Source: an uncultured Eubacteriales bacterium | GTDB lineage: Bacteria > Bacillota > Clostridia > Monoglobales > Monoglobaceae | Length of the DNA: 6,636 nt | NCBI GenBank assembly: GCA_900552305.1 | Contig: URZD01000121.1 | Span: 1 to 6,636 of the forward strand | Direction: 5' to 3' | In this document: positions 1 to 5,468 of the stretch, one piece after another | How the letters are laid out: every line of letters starts with the position of its first letter | How positions within the stretch are numbered: position 1 is the first letter of the stretch | The notes under the pieces: generated by a model | The model's database searches: none | What the model was told of the DNA's origin: nothing | The model's input: the letters and a program-made list of their open reading frames with translations, nothing else | Translations under genes and position numbers: made by a program

Positions 1-6
1 AGCCTG

Positions 7-48
7 AAAAACGCTGTGCGCGGGGTGTTCCCTCCTACAGCGTTTTTT
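7..48. terminator. Bidirectional intrinsic terminator
   Basis: A ten-base arm (AAAAACGCTG, 7-16) pairs perfectly with CAGCGTTTTT (38-47). A GGGG/CCCT inner pairing is possible in the loop. The run of T at 43-48 serves plus-strand transcripts, and the run of A at 7-11 serves minus-strand ones. It probably ends a gene lying to the left of the window and backs up termination of leftward pckA transcripts. Confidence 0.75.
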
Positions 49-73
49 ATGTATTGATTTAGTTCAAAGGCGC

Positions 74-108
74 ATATACAAAACCCGCCGGGGGTCTCCT
101 CGGCGGGT
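74..108 (-). terminator. Probable intrinsic terminator of the pckA transcript
   Basis: ACCCGCCG (83-90) and CGGCGGGT (101-108) form a perfect, very GC-rich 8-bp stem with a 10-nt loop. Read leftward, the stem is followed directly by TTTTGTATAT. The plus-strand side lacks a T run, so this element is oriented for leftward transcription, the direction of pckA. Confidence 0.75.
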
Positions 109-120
109 CAGGTTGGTTAT

Positions 121-189
121 AAAAAAAGCTTAGGCAGACAAATGCCCGAATCCGAAAGGTTTCGGGCATTACCGGCTTACGCCTTTTTT
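121..189. terminator. Stem-loop with distal T runs, possible bidirectional terminator
   Basis: AATGCCCGAA (141-150) pairs perfectly with TTCGGGCATT (161-170) around a 10-nt loop. An outer AGGC (132-135)/GCCT (181-184) pairing would bring the flanking A run (121-127) and T run (184-189) together. The T runs are about 14 nt from the inner stem, so it is not a canonical terminator unless the outer stem forms. It may instead protect the pckA mRNA 3' end. Confidence 0.45.
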
Positions 190-304
190 CGCAAAAAGTT
201 TAATGTCTGCAAAGCTGTGCCGCCTTTACCGCAAGAATACCGCTTGGGCAAAATGCCTTCAACAATAATTCCGCTTTGTAAAAGCCTTAAAGCAAATCTC
301 CGAA

Positions 305-1906
305 TTATTTCTCAGGACCTGCCGAAACAAGAGCCTTGCCTGCCTCGTTACCCTCGTACTTTGCAAAGTTCTTGATGAATCTGCCTGCCAAATCCTTCGC
401 CTTTGTTTCCCATTCGGAAGTGTCAGCATAGGTATCGCGAGGATCAAGGATGTTCTTGTCAACGCCCGGCAGCTCTGTCGGAACCTCAAAGTTGAAGAAC
501 GGAATCTTCTTTGTCGGCGCATTTGCAATGTCGCCGTTCAGTATAGCGTCTATAATACCGCGTGTGTCACGGATAGAGATACGCTTGCCTGTACCGTTCC
601 AGCCTGTGTTAACAAGGTAAGCCTTTGCGCCGCTCTTTTGCATCTTCTTAACAAGCTCCTCCGCATACTTTGTCGGGTGCAGCTCCAAAAATGCCTGACC
701 GAAGCAAGCCGAGAATGTCGGCGTCGGCTCTGTAATGCCGCGCTCTGTACCTGCGAGCTTTGCGGTAAAGCCGGAAAGGAAGTAGTACTGTGTCTGCTCC
801 GGTGTAAGGATTGAAACCGGCGGAAGTACGCCGAACGCGTCAGCCGACAGGAATATTACGTTCTTTGCGTCGGGAGCCGCAGAAACCGGGCGAACAATGT
901 TCTTTATGTGGTTAATCGGATAGGACACGCGAGTGTTCTCCGTTACGCTCTTATCGTCAAAGTCAATCTTGCCGTCCTTGTCAAGAGTTACGTTCTCAAG
1001 AAGCGCGTCTCTCTTGATTGCATTGTAAATATCCGGCTCTGACTCTTTGTCAAGGTTGATAACCTTTGCATAGCAGCCGCCCTCAAAGTTGAATACGCCG
1101 TTGTCGTCCCAGCCGTGCTCGTCATCGCCGATAAGCAGTCTCTTGGGGTCGGTCGAAAGTGTTGTCTTGCCTGTACCCGAAAGTCCGAAGAATATAGCCG
1201 TGTTCTTGCCGTCCATATCCGTGTTTGCCGAGCAGTGCATCGACGCGATACCTCTGAGCGGCAGATAGTAGTTCATCATCGAGAACATACCCTTCTTCAT
1301 CTCGCCGCCGTACCATGTGTTTACGATAACCTGCTCGCGGCTTGTGATGTTGAACATAACAGCTGTCTCCGAGTTCAGACCAAGCTCCTTATAGTTCTCA
1401 ACCTTTGCCTTTGACGCGTTGTATACAACAAAGTCAGGCTCAAAGTTTTCAAGCTCCTCTGCGGTCGGCTTGATAAACATATTTGTAACAAAGTGTGCCT
1501 GCCATGCAACCTCAACGATGAAACGGATTGCCATGCGGGTATCCTTGTTTGTACCGCAGAACGCGTCAACAACAAACAGTCTCTTGTTTGAAAGCTCTTT
1601 GATTGCTATATCCTTTACAGCCTTCCACGCCTCCTGTGTTGCGGGGTGGTTGTCGTTCTTGTACTCGTCCGATGTCCACCAAACGGTGTCCTTTGAGTTC
1701 TCGTCCATAACGATGAACTTATCCTTAGGCGAACGGCCCGTGTATACACCGGTCATTACGTTTACCGCACCAAGCTCACTTACCTGACCTTTTTCAAAGC
1801 CTTCAAGTCCGCTCTTTGTTTCCTCTTCAAAAAGCATTTCATAGGAGGGATTGTGTACAACCTCCGTTGCACCGCTAATCCCGTACTTAGTCAAATCAAT
1901 TTTCAT
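305..1906 (-). CDS. pckA: Phosphoenolpyruvate carboxykinase (ATP)
   Basis: Cytosolic PckA interconverts oxaloacetate plus ATP with PEP, CO2 and ADP. In fermenters it often runs toward oxaloacetate, gaining ATP and feeding the C4 branch. The 533-residue product matches the usual family length. Visible motifs are the substrate-binding TGRSPKDK (R58), WYGGEMKKG (K204, K205 for metal and substrate), H224, the P-loop GLSGTGKT (241-248, K247), the metal-binding LIGDDEHGW (D261, D262) and NTR (R326). All expected catalytic residues are present, so the enzyme should be active. I chose the ATG at 1906 because AGAGG lies 10 nt upstream and the product then begins MKIDLTKYGI. The longer frame from 1951 adds 15 lysine/isoleucine-rich residues that overlap the predicted transcription start. 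The gene appears to be monocistronic, with its own promoter and downstream terminators. Confidence 0.97.
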   Translation of the reverse strand: MKIDLTKYGISGATEVVHNPSYEMLFEEETKSGLEGFEKGQVSELGAVNVMTGVYTGRSPKDKFIVMDENSKDTVWWTSDEYKNDNHPATQEAWKAVKDIAIKELSNKRLFVVDAFCGTNKDTRMAIRFIVEVAWQAHFVTNMFIKPTAEELENFEPDFVVYNASKAKVENYKELGLNSETAVMFNITSREQVIVNTWYGGEMKKGMFSMMNYYLPLRGIASMHCSANTDMDGKNTAIFFGLSGTGKTTLSTDPKRLLIGDDEHGWDDNGVFNFEGGCYAKVINLDKESEPDIYNAIKRDALLENVTLDKDGKIDFDDKSVTENTRVSYPINHIKNIVRPVSAAPDAKNVIFLSADAFGVLPPVSILTPEQTQYYFLSGFTAKLAGTERGITEPTPTFSACFGQAFLELHPTKYAEELVKKMQKSGAKAYLVNTGWNGTGKRISIRDTRGIIDAILNGDIANAPTKKIPFFNFEVPTELPGVDKNILDPRDTYADTSEWETKAKDLAGRFIKNFAKYEGNEAGKALVSAGPEK

Positions 1907-1939
1907 AGTCAAAGTACCTCTTTTCTTTATATTTTTAAT

Positions 1940-1956
1940 AATCATTTTCAATCATT
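1940..1956. repeat. AATCATT direct repeat, 10-bp period, at the pckA start site
   Basis: AATCATT occurs at 1940-1946 and again at 1950-1956, one helical turn apart and just downstream of the predicted -10 box. Such same-face heptamer pairs are typical of some regulator-binding sites, and occupancy here would block pckA initiation. The region is AT-rich, so chance is a real alternative. Confidence 0.35.
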
Positions 1957-1960
1957 AGTT

Positions 1961-1989
1961 ATTATAGTATATTTTTCGCCAAAAAGCAA
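1961..1989 (-). promoter_or_regulatory. Predicted sigma-A promoter of pckA
   Basis: On the minus strand, TTGCTT (1989-1984) and TATAAT (1966-1961) are separated by 17 bp. The -10 box is perfect; the -35 box matches only its TTG half. The predicted start is near 1954, giving a leader of about 48 nt. That leader carries two AATGATT direct repeats and the AGAGG ribosome binding site at 1917-1921. Confidence 0.65.
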
Positions 1990-2056
1990 TAGCTTTATTG
2001 CAAAAATTTTCAAATTCAGTCTTTTGCAACAATTCCGCCCGCGCCCGACCGGGTTT

Positions 2057-2164
2057 TTATTTCACTTTTTTACTGCCGAAACCCTCGCCGCCGTATTTTT
2101 TCCTCAAAAAACGCAGTATCTCCGCCGTTTGCCGCCTAATTCGACAAACCGTCAAAGGCGGCAT
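2057..2164 (-). other. Doubtful 35-codon ORF or coding relic
   Basis: The minus strand encodes a 35-residue basic peptide with a helix-like core (QTAEILRFLRKKYGGEGFG). The frame stays open 13 codons upstream of the ATG, to a TAA at 2204-2206. There is no clear ribosome binding site, only AAGCGG close to the ATG. The composition resembles protein more than random intergenic DNA. It could be a real small protein, the C-terminal relic of a lost gene, or chance. I recognise no family. Confidence 0.2.
2131..2162. repeat. GCCGCC/GGCGGC inverted repeat
   Basis: GCCGCC (2131-2136) pairs with GGCGGC (2157-2162), and a small GAC/GTC stem (2143-2145/2151-2153) can nest inside. It lacks an adjacent T run on either strand, so it is not an obvious terminator. 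It is the first of three inverted repeats within 90 bp. Confidence 0.45.
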
Positions 2165-2173
2165 ATACCGCTT

Positions 2174-2189
2174 AACTGCCGCGGCAGTT
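2174..2189. repeat. Perfect 16-bp palindrome
   Basis: AACTGCCGCGGCAGTT is fully self-complementary. As DNA it could be an operator for a dimeric regulator; as RNA it would fold into a 6-bp stem with a CGCG loop. It lies about 190 bp upstream of the pckA promoter and about 90 bp beyond the aminotransferase stop, so its target is unclear. Confidence 0.55.
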
Positions 2190-2197
2190 TCACATTC

Positions 2198-2219
2198 CGC
2201 TGTTTAGTAACCCGCAGCG
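2198..2219. repeat. CGCTG/CAGCG inverted repeat
   Basis: CGCTG (2198-2202) can pair with CAGCG (2215-2219) around a 12-nt loop, with TTTT following on the plus strand. The stem is short. As a plus-strand terminator it has no gene to serve, so it is noted mainly as part of the structured patch 2131-2219. Confidence 0.3.
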
Positions 2220-2243
2220 TTTTCGTTCCGCCGTTTGATATTT

Positions 2244-2309
2244 CTATGCCTGTTCAAGCAGCATTTCGCATGGTATCTATGCCTGTTTCAGCAGCTTTTC
2301 AATGCTGAC
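2244..2309 (-). repeat. 33-bp tandem duplication spanning the aminotransferase stop codon
   Basis: The units 2244-2276 and 2277-2309 are adjacent and in the same frame. Their first 24 plus-strand bases (beginning CTATGCCTGTT) match at 21 positions; the remainder has diverged. The right unit encodes the real C-terminus (EKLLKQA, then TAG). The left unit, read on after that TAG, encodes EMLLEQA and a second TAG. This looks like an old tandem duplication of the gene's last codons. Confidence 0.75.
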
Positions 2310-3551
2310 TATTTTTGTGTGGCACGCAAGAACGCGCACAGCAGGCTCTATCTCGTCCATTGCCGCGAATGACGGCGCAAGACGGATATTTTTATCCTCC
2401 GGGTCACGTCCGTACGGGAAGGTTGCGCCCGCCGGAGTGAACTTAACTCCGCTTTCCGCACAGCGGCGGACAATCTCGTCCGCGCATCCCGGGAGCGAAT
2501 CAAACGACATAAAATAGCCGCCTGTCGGATTTGTCCATTCCGCGATTCCCAGTCCGCCAAGCTCCTCCTTCAGCACCTTTTCGCAAAGCTCAAAGCGCGG
2601 TTTAAGCATTTCCGCGTGCTTTTGCATATGTGCCTTTATTCCCGCACTGTTCTTAAAATACCGCGCGTGGCGCAGCTGATTTATCTTATCGGGGCCTATC
2701 GTGGCATATTTAAGAAATCCGCGTATATCGTTCAGGTTTGCCGGACTTGCCGCAACCGCCGCGATTCCCGAGCCGGGGAAGGTTACCTTGCTTGTTGACG
2801 AAAATTCGTATACTATATCGGGATTCGAGTTCTTCTCGCACTCGCCTATGATGTCCGGTATCTCATCGCTTCCGTCAAAGCCGTGAACGCAGTAGGCGTT
2901 GTCCCAGAATATTCTGAAATCCTTCGCCGCGGGCTTTAACGCCGCAAACCGCCTTACAACCTCATCGCTGAATGTAATGCCGGTCGGATTCTGATACTTA
3001 GGCACGCACCAGATTCCCTTCACGCTGCCGTCGCGGACAAGCTCCTCCACCATATCCATGTCGGGACCGTCCTCCTTCATCGGAACGGTTATAAGCTCGA
3101 ATCCGAAATGTCTTGTTATCTCAAAATGCCTGTCATAGCCGGGCGCGGGGCACAGGAACTTTCTGTCCTTTACCTCATACCACGGCTTTTCGCCGAGTAT
3201 TCCGTGCGTCATCGCATGGCTGATAACCGCATACATTATCGTAAGGCTGCTGTTACCCATAACCATGGTGTACGCGGAATGTGTACCCATCATGTGCGCC
3301 ATAAGCCGCCTTGCCTCCGGTATTCCGTCCGGCATACCGTAGTTGCGGCAATCGGTTCCGCACTCCGAATCAAGTACGCTGCCCGCCTCAACGGTCGAAA
3401 GCATCTCCATTGACAGCTCCAGCTGATCCGCCGACGGCTTTCCCCTTGACAAATCCAGTTTAAGATTCTTTCCGTTTATTTCCTCAAGTCTTGCCCTCTC
3501 GGCTTCAAGTATTTTTTCCAGCTCCTCACGGCTGCACTTTGCATATTCCAC
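2277..3551 (-). CDS. PLP-dependent aminotransferase, class I, aspartate aminotransferase-like (PF12897 type)
   Basis: This cytosolic fold-type I enzyme transfers amino groups between an amino acid and a 2-oxoacid. Aspartate/2-oxoglutarate is the likely pair, because the sequence resembles the PF12897 (subgroup Ic) aspartate aminotransferases. The 424 residues fit that family. Visible features are an N-terminal helix (residues 1-30), LSRGKPS (34-40), the YQNPTG loop (N188), the PLP-contacting DNAY (D217, Y220), the Schiff-base lysine K255 in SSTSK, and the carboxylate-binding arginine R390 in NIRLAP. The C-terminal SIEKLL is family-typical. The start codon is GTG at 3551, with AAAGGGG (3560-3566) 8 nt upstream; no better ATG is in frame. 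It is divergent from a LysR gene and shares its promoter region. The stop codon sits in a 33-bp tandem duplication. Substrate is inferred from family only. Confidence 0.88.
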   Translation of the reverse strand: MEYAKCSREELEKILEAERARLEEINGKNLKLDLSRGKPSADQLELSMEMLSTVEAGSVLDSECGTDCRNYGMPDGIPEARRLMAHMMGTHSAYTMVMGNSSLTIMYAVISHAMTHGILGEKPWYEVKDRKFLCPAPGYDRHFEITRHFGFELITVPMKEDGPDMDMVEELVRDGSVKGIWCVPKYQNPTGITFSDEVVRRFAALKPAAKDFRIFWDNAYCVHGFDGSDEIPDIIGECEKNSNPDIVYEFSSTSKVTFPGSGIAAVAASPANLNDIRGFLKYATIGPDKINQLRHARYFKNSAGIKAHMQKHAEMLKPRFELCEKVLKEELGGLGIAEWTNPTGGYFMSFDSLPGCADEIVRRCAESGVKFTPAGATFPYGRDPEDKNIRLAPSFAAMDEIEPAVRVLACHTKIVSIEKLLKQA

Positions 3552-3569
3552 AAAAAATACCCCTTTCTC

Positions 3570-3598
3570 TTGACTTTTTACACTTATTATATTATAAT
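3570..3598 (+). promoter_or_regulatory. Predicted promoter of the lysR-phosphatase-hydE transcript
   Basis: TTGACT (3570-3575), a 17-bp spacer and TATAAT (3593-3598) form a near-consensus sigma-A promoter on the plus strand. The predicted start is near 3605, giving a leader of about 85 nt before the LysR ATG. No other good promoter was seen ahead of the later genes, so this may drive the whole cluster. Confidence 0.75.
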
Positions 3599-3619
3599 AG
3601 TTTTGCAGATATATGTAAA
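3591..3619 (-). promoter_or_regulatory. Predicted promoter of the aminotransferase, sharing its -10 with the opposing promoter
   Basis: On the minus strand, TTTACA (3619-3614), a 17-bp spacer and TATAAT (3596-3591) form a good sigma-A promoter. The predicted start is near 3584, about 33 nt before the GTG. Its -10 box overlaps the plus-strand -10 box inside the palindrome ATTATAAT (3591-3598), so polymerase can occupy only one orientation at a time. Confidence 0.7.
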
Positions 3620-3645
3620 ATATTTAATTGATATTGTAACTATAT
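3619..3645. promoter_or_regulatory. Candidate LysR-binding dyads
   Basis: Two AT-rich imperfect dyads lie side by side: AATATTTAATTGATATT (3619-3635) and ATATTGTAACTATAT (3631-3645). The second satisfies the LysR-type T-N11-A pattern at 3632/3644. Relative to the aminotransferase start they span about -35 to -61, while they sit inside the lysR leader. That is the classical arrangement for activating the divergent gene and repressing the regulator itself. AT-rich DNA yields such patterns easily. Confidence 0.35.
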
Positions 3646-3689
3646 ATTTTTGACATATAAAAGACATTCAGCATACATGGAGGTCAGCA

Positions 3690-4586
3690 ATGAACATAAG
3701 CTATGACTACTACCGCGTATTCTATTATGTAGCGAAATACAAAAAATTCACACAGGCGTCAAAGGTTTTGCTCAGCAATCAGCCTAACATCACGCGCACG
3801 GTGCGGCTTTTGGAGGACGCGCTCGGGTGCAGCCTGTTCGTGCGCAGCAACCGCGGCGTAACGCTCACTCCGGAGGGCGAAAAGCTGTATGCTCACGTCA
3901 GAATTGCGTTTGAGCATATCGAATCCGCGGAGGAGGAAATCTCGCTGAACAAGAGCCTTCAAAGCGGAATTGTGTCCATAGGCGCAAGCGAGGTCGCGCT
4001 GCGTTCGCTGCTGCTGCCGATACTGAAAAAATACCGCACCCTGTACCCCGGCGTGCGTATTCACATAACAAACCACTCGACACCGGAGGCAATCGCGGCG
4101 CTTGAAAACGGTCTTGTTGACCTTGCGGTTGTCACCACGCCTACGGTAAAATCCTCCACGCTGACAGAGCGGCGGCTTAAATCGTTTCGCGAGGTTGCTG
4201 TCTGCTCCGACAGGTTTGCCCGGCTGCTTGAACGGAAGGTCACGCTTAAAGAGCTTGCCATGTACCCGATAATCTCGCTCGGCGCACACACAAAAACGCA
4301 TGAGTTCTATTCGGAGTTCTTCTCGGAGCATGGGGTCGCGTTCGCACCTGATATCGAGGCGGCGACCGCCGACCATATTCTGCCGATGATTGAATCGGAT
4401 CTCGGTATAGGCTTTATTCCGACCGATTTTTTAAAGAACATGAACAGCGTAAACGTGATTGACCTTGAAGAAGAAATCCCCGTGCGGCATATCTGCACGG
4501 TTAAGCGCCGCGACCGAAGCCTCAGCATTGCCGCAAAGGAGCTTGAACGCCTTTTAAACGACAGCGGCACGGAAAACGGACAATAA
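3690..4586 (+). CDS. LysR-type transcriptional regulator
   Basis: This is a DNA-binding regulator with the usual LysR length (298 residues). The N-terminal winged helix-turn-helix covers about residues 1-60 (FTQASKVLLSNQPNITRTVRLLEDALGCSLFVR, written here as the pattern Q22-A23-S24, Q36-P37, and L45-G46). A linker helix runs to about 90, and a periplasmic-binding-protein-like effector domain from about 92 (SGIVSIGASEVALRSLLLP) to 290. The effector is unknown. GGAGG lies 6 nt before the ATG, and the start aligns with the family. It is divergent from the aminotransferase, a placement typical of regulators that control their neighbour. The phosphatase gene follows after only 25 bp, so they are probably co-transcribed. 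No defects are visible. Confidence 0.93.
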   Translation: MNISYDYYRVFYYVAKYKKFTQASKVLLSNQPNITRTVRLLEDALGCSLFVRSNRGVTLTPEGEKLYAHVRIAFEHIESAEEEISLNKSLQSGIVSIGASEVALRSLLLPILKKYRTLYPGVRIHITNHSTPEAIAALENGLVDLAVVTTPTVKSSTLTERRLKSFREVAVCSDRFARLLERKVTLKELAMYPIISLGAHTKTHEFYSEFFSEHGVAFAPDIEAATADHILPMIESDLGIGFIPTDFLKNMNSVNVIDLEEEIPVRHICTVKRRDRSLSIAAKELERLLNDSGTENGQ

Positions 4587-4611
4587 TATAAACGGAAGGA
4601 AGTAATTCAGA

Positions 4612-5187
4612 ATGAAAATACTTATCATACGCCACGCAGAGCCTGACTACAGCGTTGACAGCCTTACAGAGAAGGGTTTTTGCGAAGCGGAGCTTTTGTC
4701 ACAGTTCCTTATGAGCCTTAACATATCCGATGTATACTGTTCCACGATGGGCAGGGCGCAGGCGACCGCAAAGCCGTTTCTTGAAAAAAGCGGTTTGAGT
4801 GCGGAAAACTGCGACTGGCTGCGCGAATTTGGCGGCAAGCTCGCGGTCCCCGAGGGCGAAAGACCGTTGCCGTGGGACATACTGCCGCGCGTATGGCAAT
4901 CATCGGACGGCTATTTCACCCTTGACGGCTGGCTCGGCAACCCCGCCGTGGTCAAGGGCGGCGCAGCGGACGAATACAGACGCGTCACCGCCGAATTTGA
5001 TAACGTAATGAAAAAAAACTACGGTTTAGAGCGTGACGGCTTGATTTACAAAGGTGAAAATTCCGACCGCACAATTGCATTTTTCTGCCATTTCGCGCTT
5101 GGCAGCATTTTGGTTTCGCACCTTACGGGAATCTCGCCCGTGCTGCTGTGGCAAGGCTTTAACATGCCCCACGGGGGAAGGTTTTAA
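4612..5187 (+). CDS. Histidine phosphatase superfamily protein, truncated by a frameshift
   Basis: The product resembles phosphoglycerate-mutase-like phosphatases, which use a phospho-histidine intermediate. Visible residues are the RHAEPDY motif (R7, the nucleophile H8), R48 in STMGRAQATA, E72 in LREF, and the second catalytic histidine H160 in FFCHF. The reading frame is normal to about FNM (residue 185), then reads HGGRF and stops at 5185-5187. The missing C-terminus continues in another frame to 5378. Removing 26 bp (5167-5192) restores a 246-residue protein with the family spacing W-x-G-F-x6-VTT. GGAAGG precedes the ATG, and the gene follows lysR by 25 bp. The catalytic residues survive, but loss of about 60 C-terminal residues probably destabilises the fold, so this is best read as a recent pseudogene. 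Its substrate is unknown. Confidence 0.85.
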   Translation: MKILIIRHAEPDYSVDSLTEKGFCEAELLSQFLMSLNISDVYCSTMGRAQATAKPFLEKSGLSAENCDWLREFGGKLAVPEGERPLPWDILPRVWQSSDGYFTLDGWLGNPAVVKGGAADEYRRVTAEFDNVMKKNYGLERDGLIYKGENSDRTIAFFCHFALGSILVSHLTGISPVLLWQGFNMPHGGRF

Positions 5188-5192
5188 CCAGG
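5153..5192 (+). repeat. Degenerate direct repeat that shifts the phosphatase frame
   Basis: AAGGCTTTAACATGCC (5153-5168) is echoed by AAGGTTTTAACCAGGCC (5178-5194), 25-26 bp downstream with one extra C and two substitutions. The excess over the expected gene is 26 bp, which changes the frame. An imperfect tandem duplication, or duplication followed by drift, explains the break better than a single-base sequencing error would. Confidence 0.6.
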
Positions 5193-5378
5193 CCGCCGCC
5201 AGCCGTAACAACCATGAGAACAGAGGAGCGCAGGCTTGGCGAGGTTATTTTCCGCTGCTGCGGCTTTGGCGACGTTTCCCACCTCCGCATGGGCGGCGAG
5301 CCTGTTTCGTCAATGGGAATGTTTCCCGAACTGTACGTCGGCGACGACGCAGACACCTCATGCGGCAGCATGATTTAA
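5193..5378 (+). pseudogene. Out-of-frame C-terminal remnant of the histidine phosphatase
   Basis: In the frame one base back from the upstream gene, 5193-5378 encodes PPPAVTTMRTEERR, then GEVIFRCCGFGDVSHL, GEPVSSMGMFPELY and a TAA at 5376-5378. TEER, FGDxSHL and GEP are typical of the C-terminus of this phosphatase group. An internal ATG at 5214 has no ribosome binding site, so separate translation is unlikely. A -1 slip on the GGGGGA stretch (5173-5178) would join the frames but leave about nine extra residues, which I consider less likely. Confidence 0.75.
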
Positions 5379-5396
5379 GCGATATTTTCAAGTAAG

Positions 5397-5441
5397 TGCG
5401 GCGCGGCAGCTCTTGCTGCACAGGTAATTTGAAATACCGCA
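5397..5441 (+). other. Stem-loop in the hydE leader
   Basis: GCAGC (5406-5410) and GCTGC (5415-5419) form a tight hairpin with a TCTT loop. TGCGG (5397-5401) and CCGCA (5437-5441) can close an outer stem. No T run follows, so it is not an intrinsic terminator. It lies between the phosphatase remnant and the hydE ribosome binding site and could be an RNA-processing or stability element. Confidence 0.35.
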
Positions 5442-5468
5442 CGATTTACACGCAAGGAGTATATAAGT

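Larger units (their letters stand above)
1..304. other. Gene-free region downstream of pckA with a terminator cluster
   Basis: No convincing coding sequence lies here. Three stem-loops (arms 7-16/38-47, 83-90/101-108 and 141-150/161-170) are annotated separately. Positions 171-304, between the last hairpin and the pckA stop codon, show a tiny GGC/GCC stem with six T (174-189) and a short GGCA-AAA-TGCC dyad near 247-257. I recognise nothing else there. A possible 77-codon plus-strand frame at 142-375 begins inside a hairpin arm, has no ribosome binding site, and runs into pckA antisense, so it was not called. Confidence 0.7.
1907..2276. other. Gene-free region between the aminotransferase and pckA
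   Basis: This 370-bp gap holds the pckA promoter and leader (1907-1989), an AT-rich stretch, and then a GC-rich part (about 2035-2240) with several inverted repeats. No canonical terminator for the leftward aminotransferase transcript was found. Plus-strand frames here (for example 1853-2308) start inside pckA antisense and have no ribosome binding site, so I regard them as chance. A minus-strand frame at 2057-2164 is listed separately as doubtful. Confidence 0.6.

Noticed and set aside
1907..1951. N-terminal extension of pckA by 15 residues from an ATG at 1951
   Set aside because: It overlaps the predicted transcription start and has no ribosome binding site, whereas the ATG at 1906 has AGAGG upstream and gives the family-typical N-terminus.
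1853..2308. A 151-codon plus-strand ORF antisense to the pckA start and the intergenic region
   Set aside because: It has no ribosome binding site, has an improbable composition and overlaps the start of pckA on the other strand.
3650..3678. A second promoter for lysR starting with TTGACA at 3650-3655
   Set aside because: The hexamer 16-17 bp downstream (CATACA or ATACAT) is a poor -10 box, and transcription would start inside the ribosome binding site.
3759..4376. A 205-codon minus-strand ORF antisense to lysR
   Set aside because: It lies entirely within a clear LysR gene and is rich in cysteine and arginine, as expected for antisense of this codon usage.
5161..5193. Programmed -1 frameshift in the phosphatase gene
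   Set aside because: The G run gives only an imperfect slippery heptamer, and the joined protein would carry about nine extra residues in a conserved region. A disrupting duplication explains the data better, though it is not fully excluded.
5054..5395. A 113-codon arginine-rich plus-strand ORF across the phosphatase remnant
   Set aside because: The translation is arginine-rich and unlike any family, while the adjacent frame over the same bases shows clear phosphatase C-terminal motifs.
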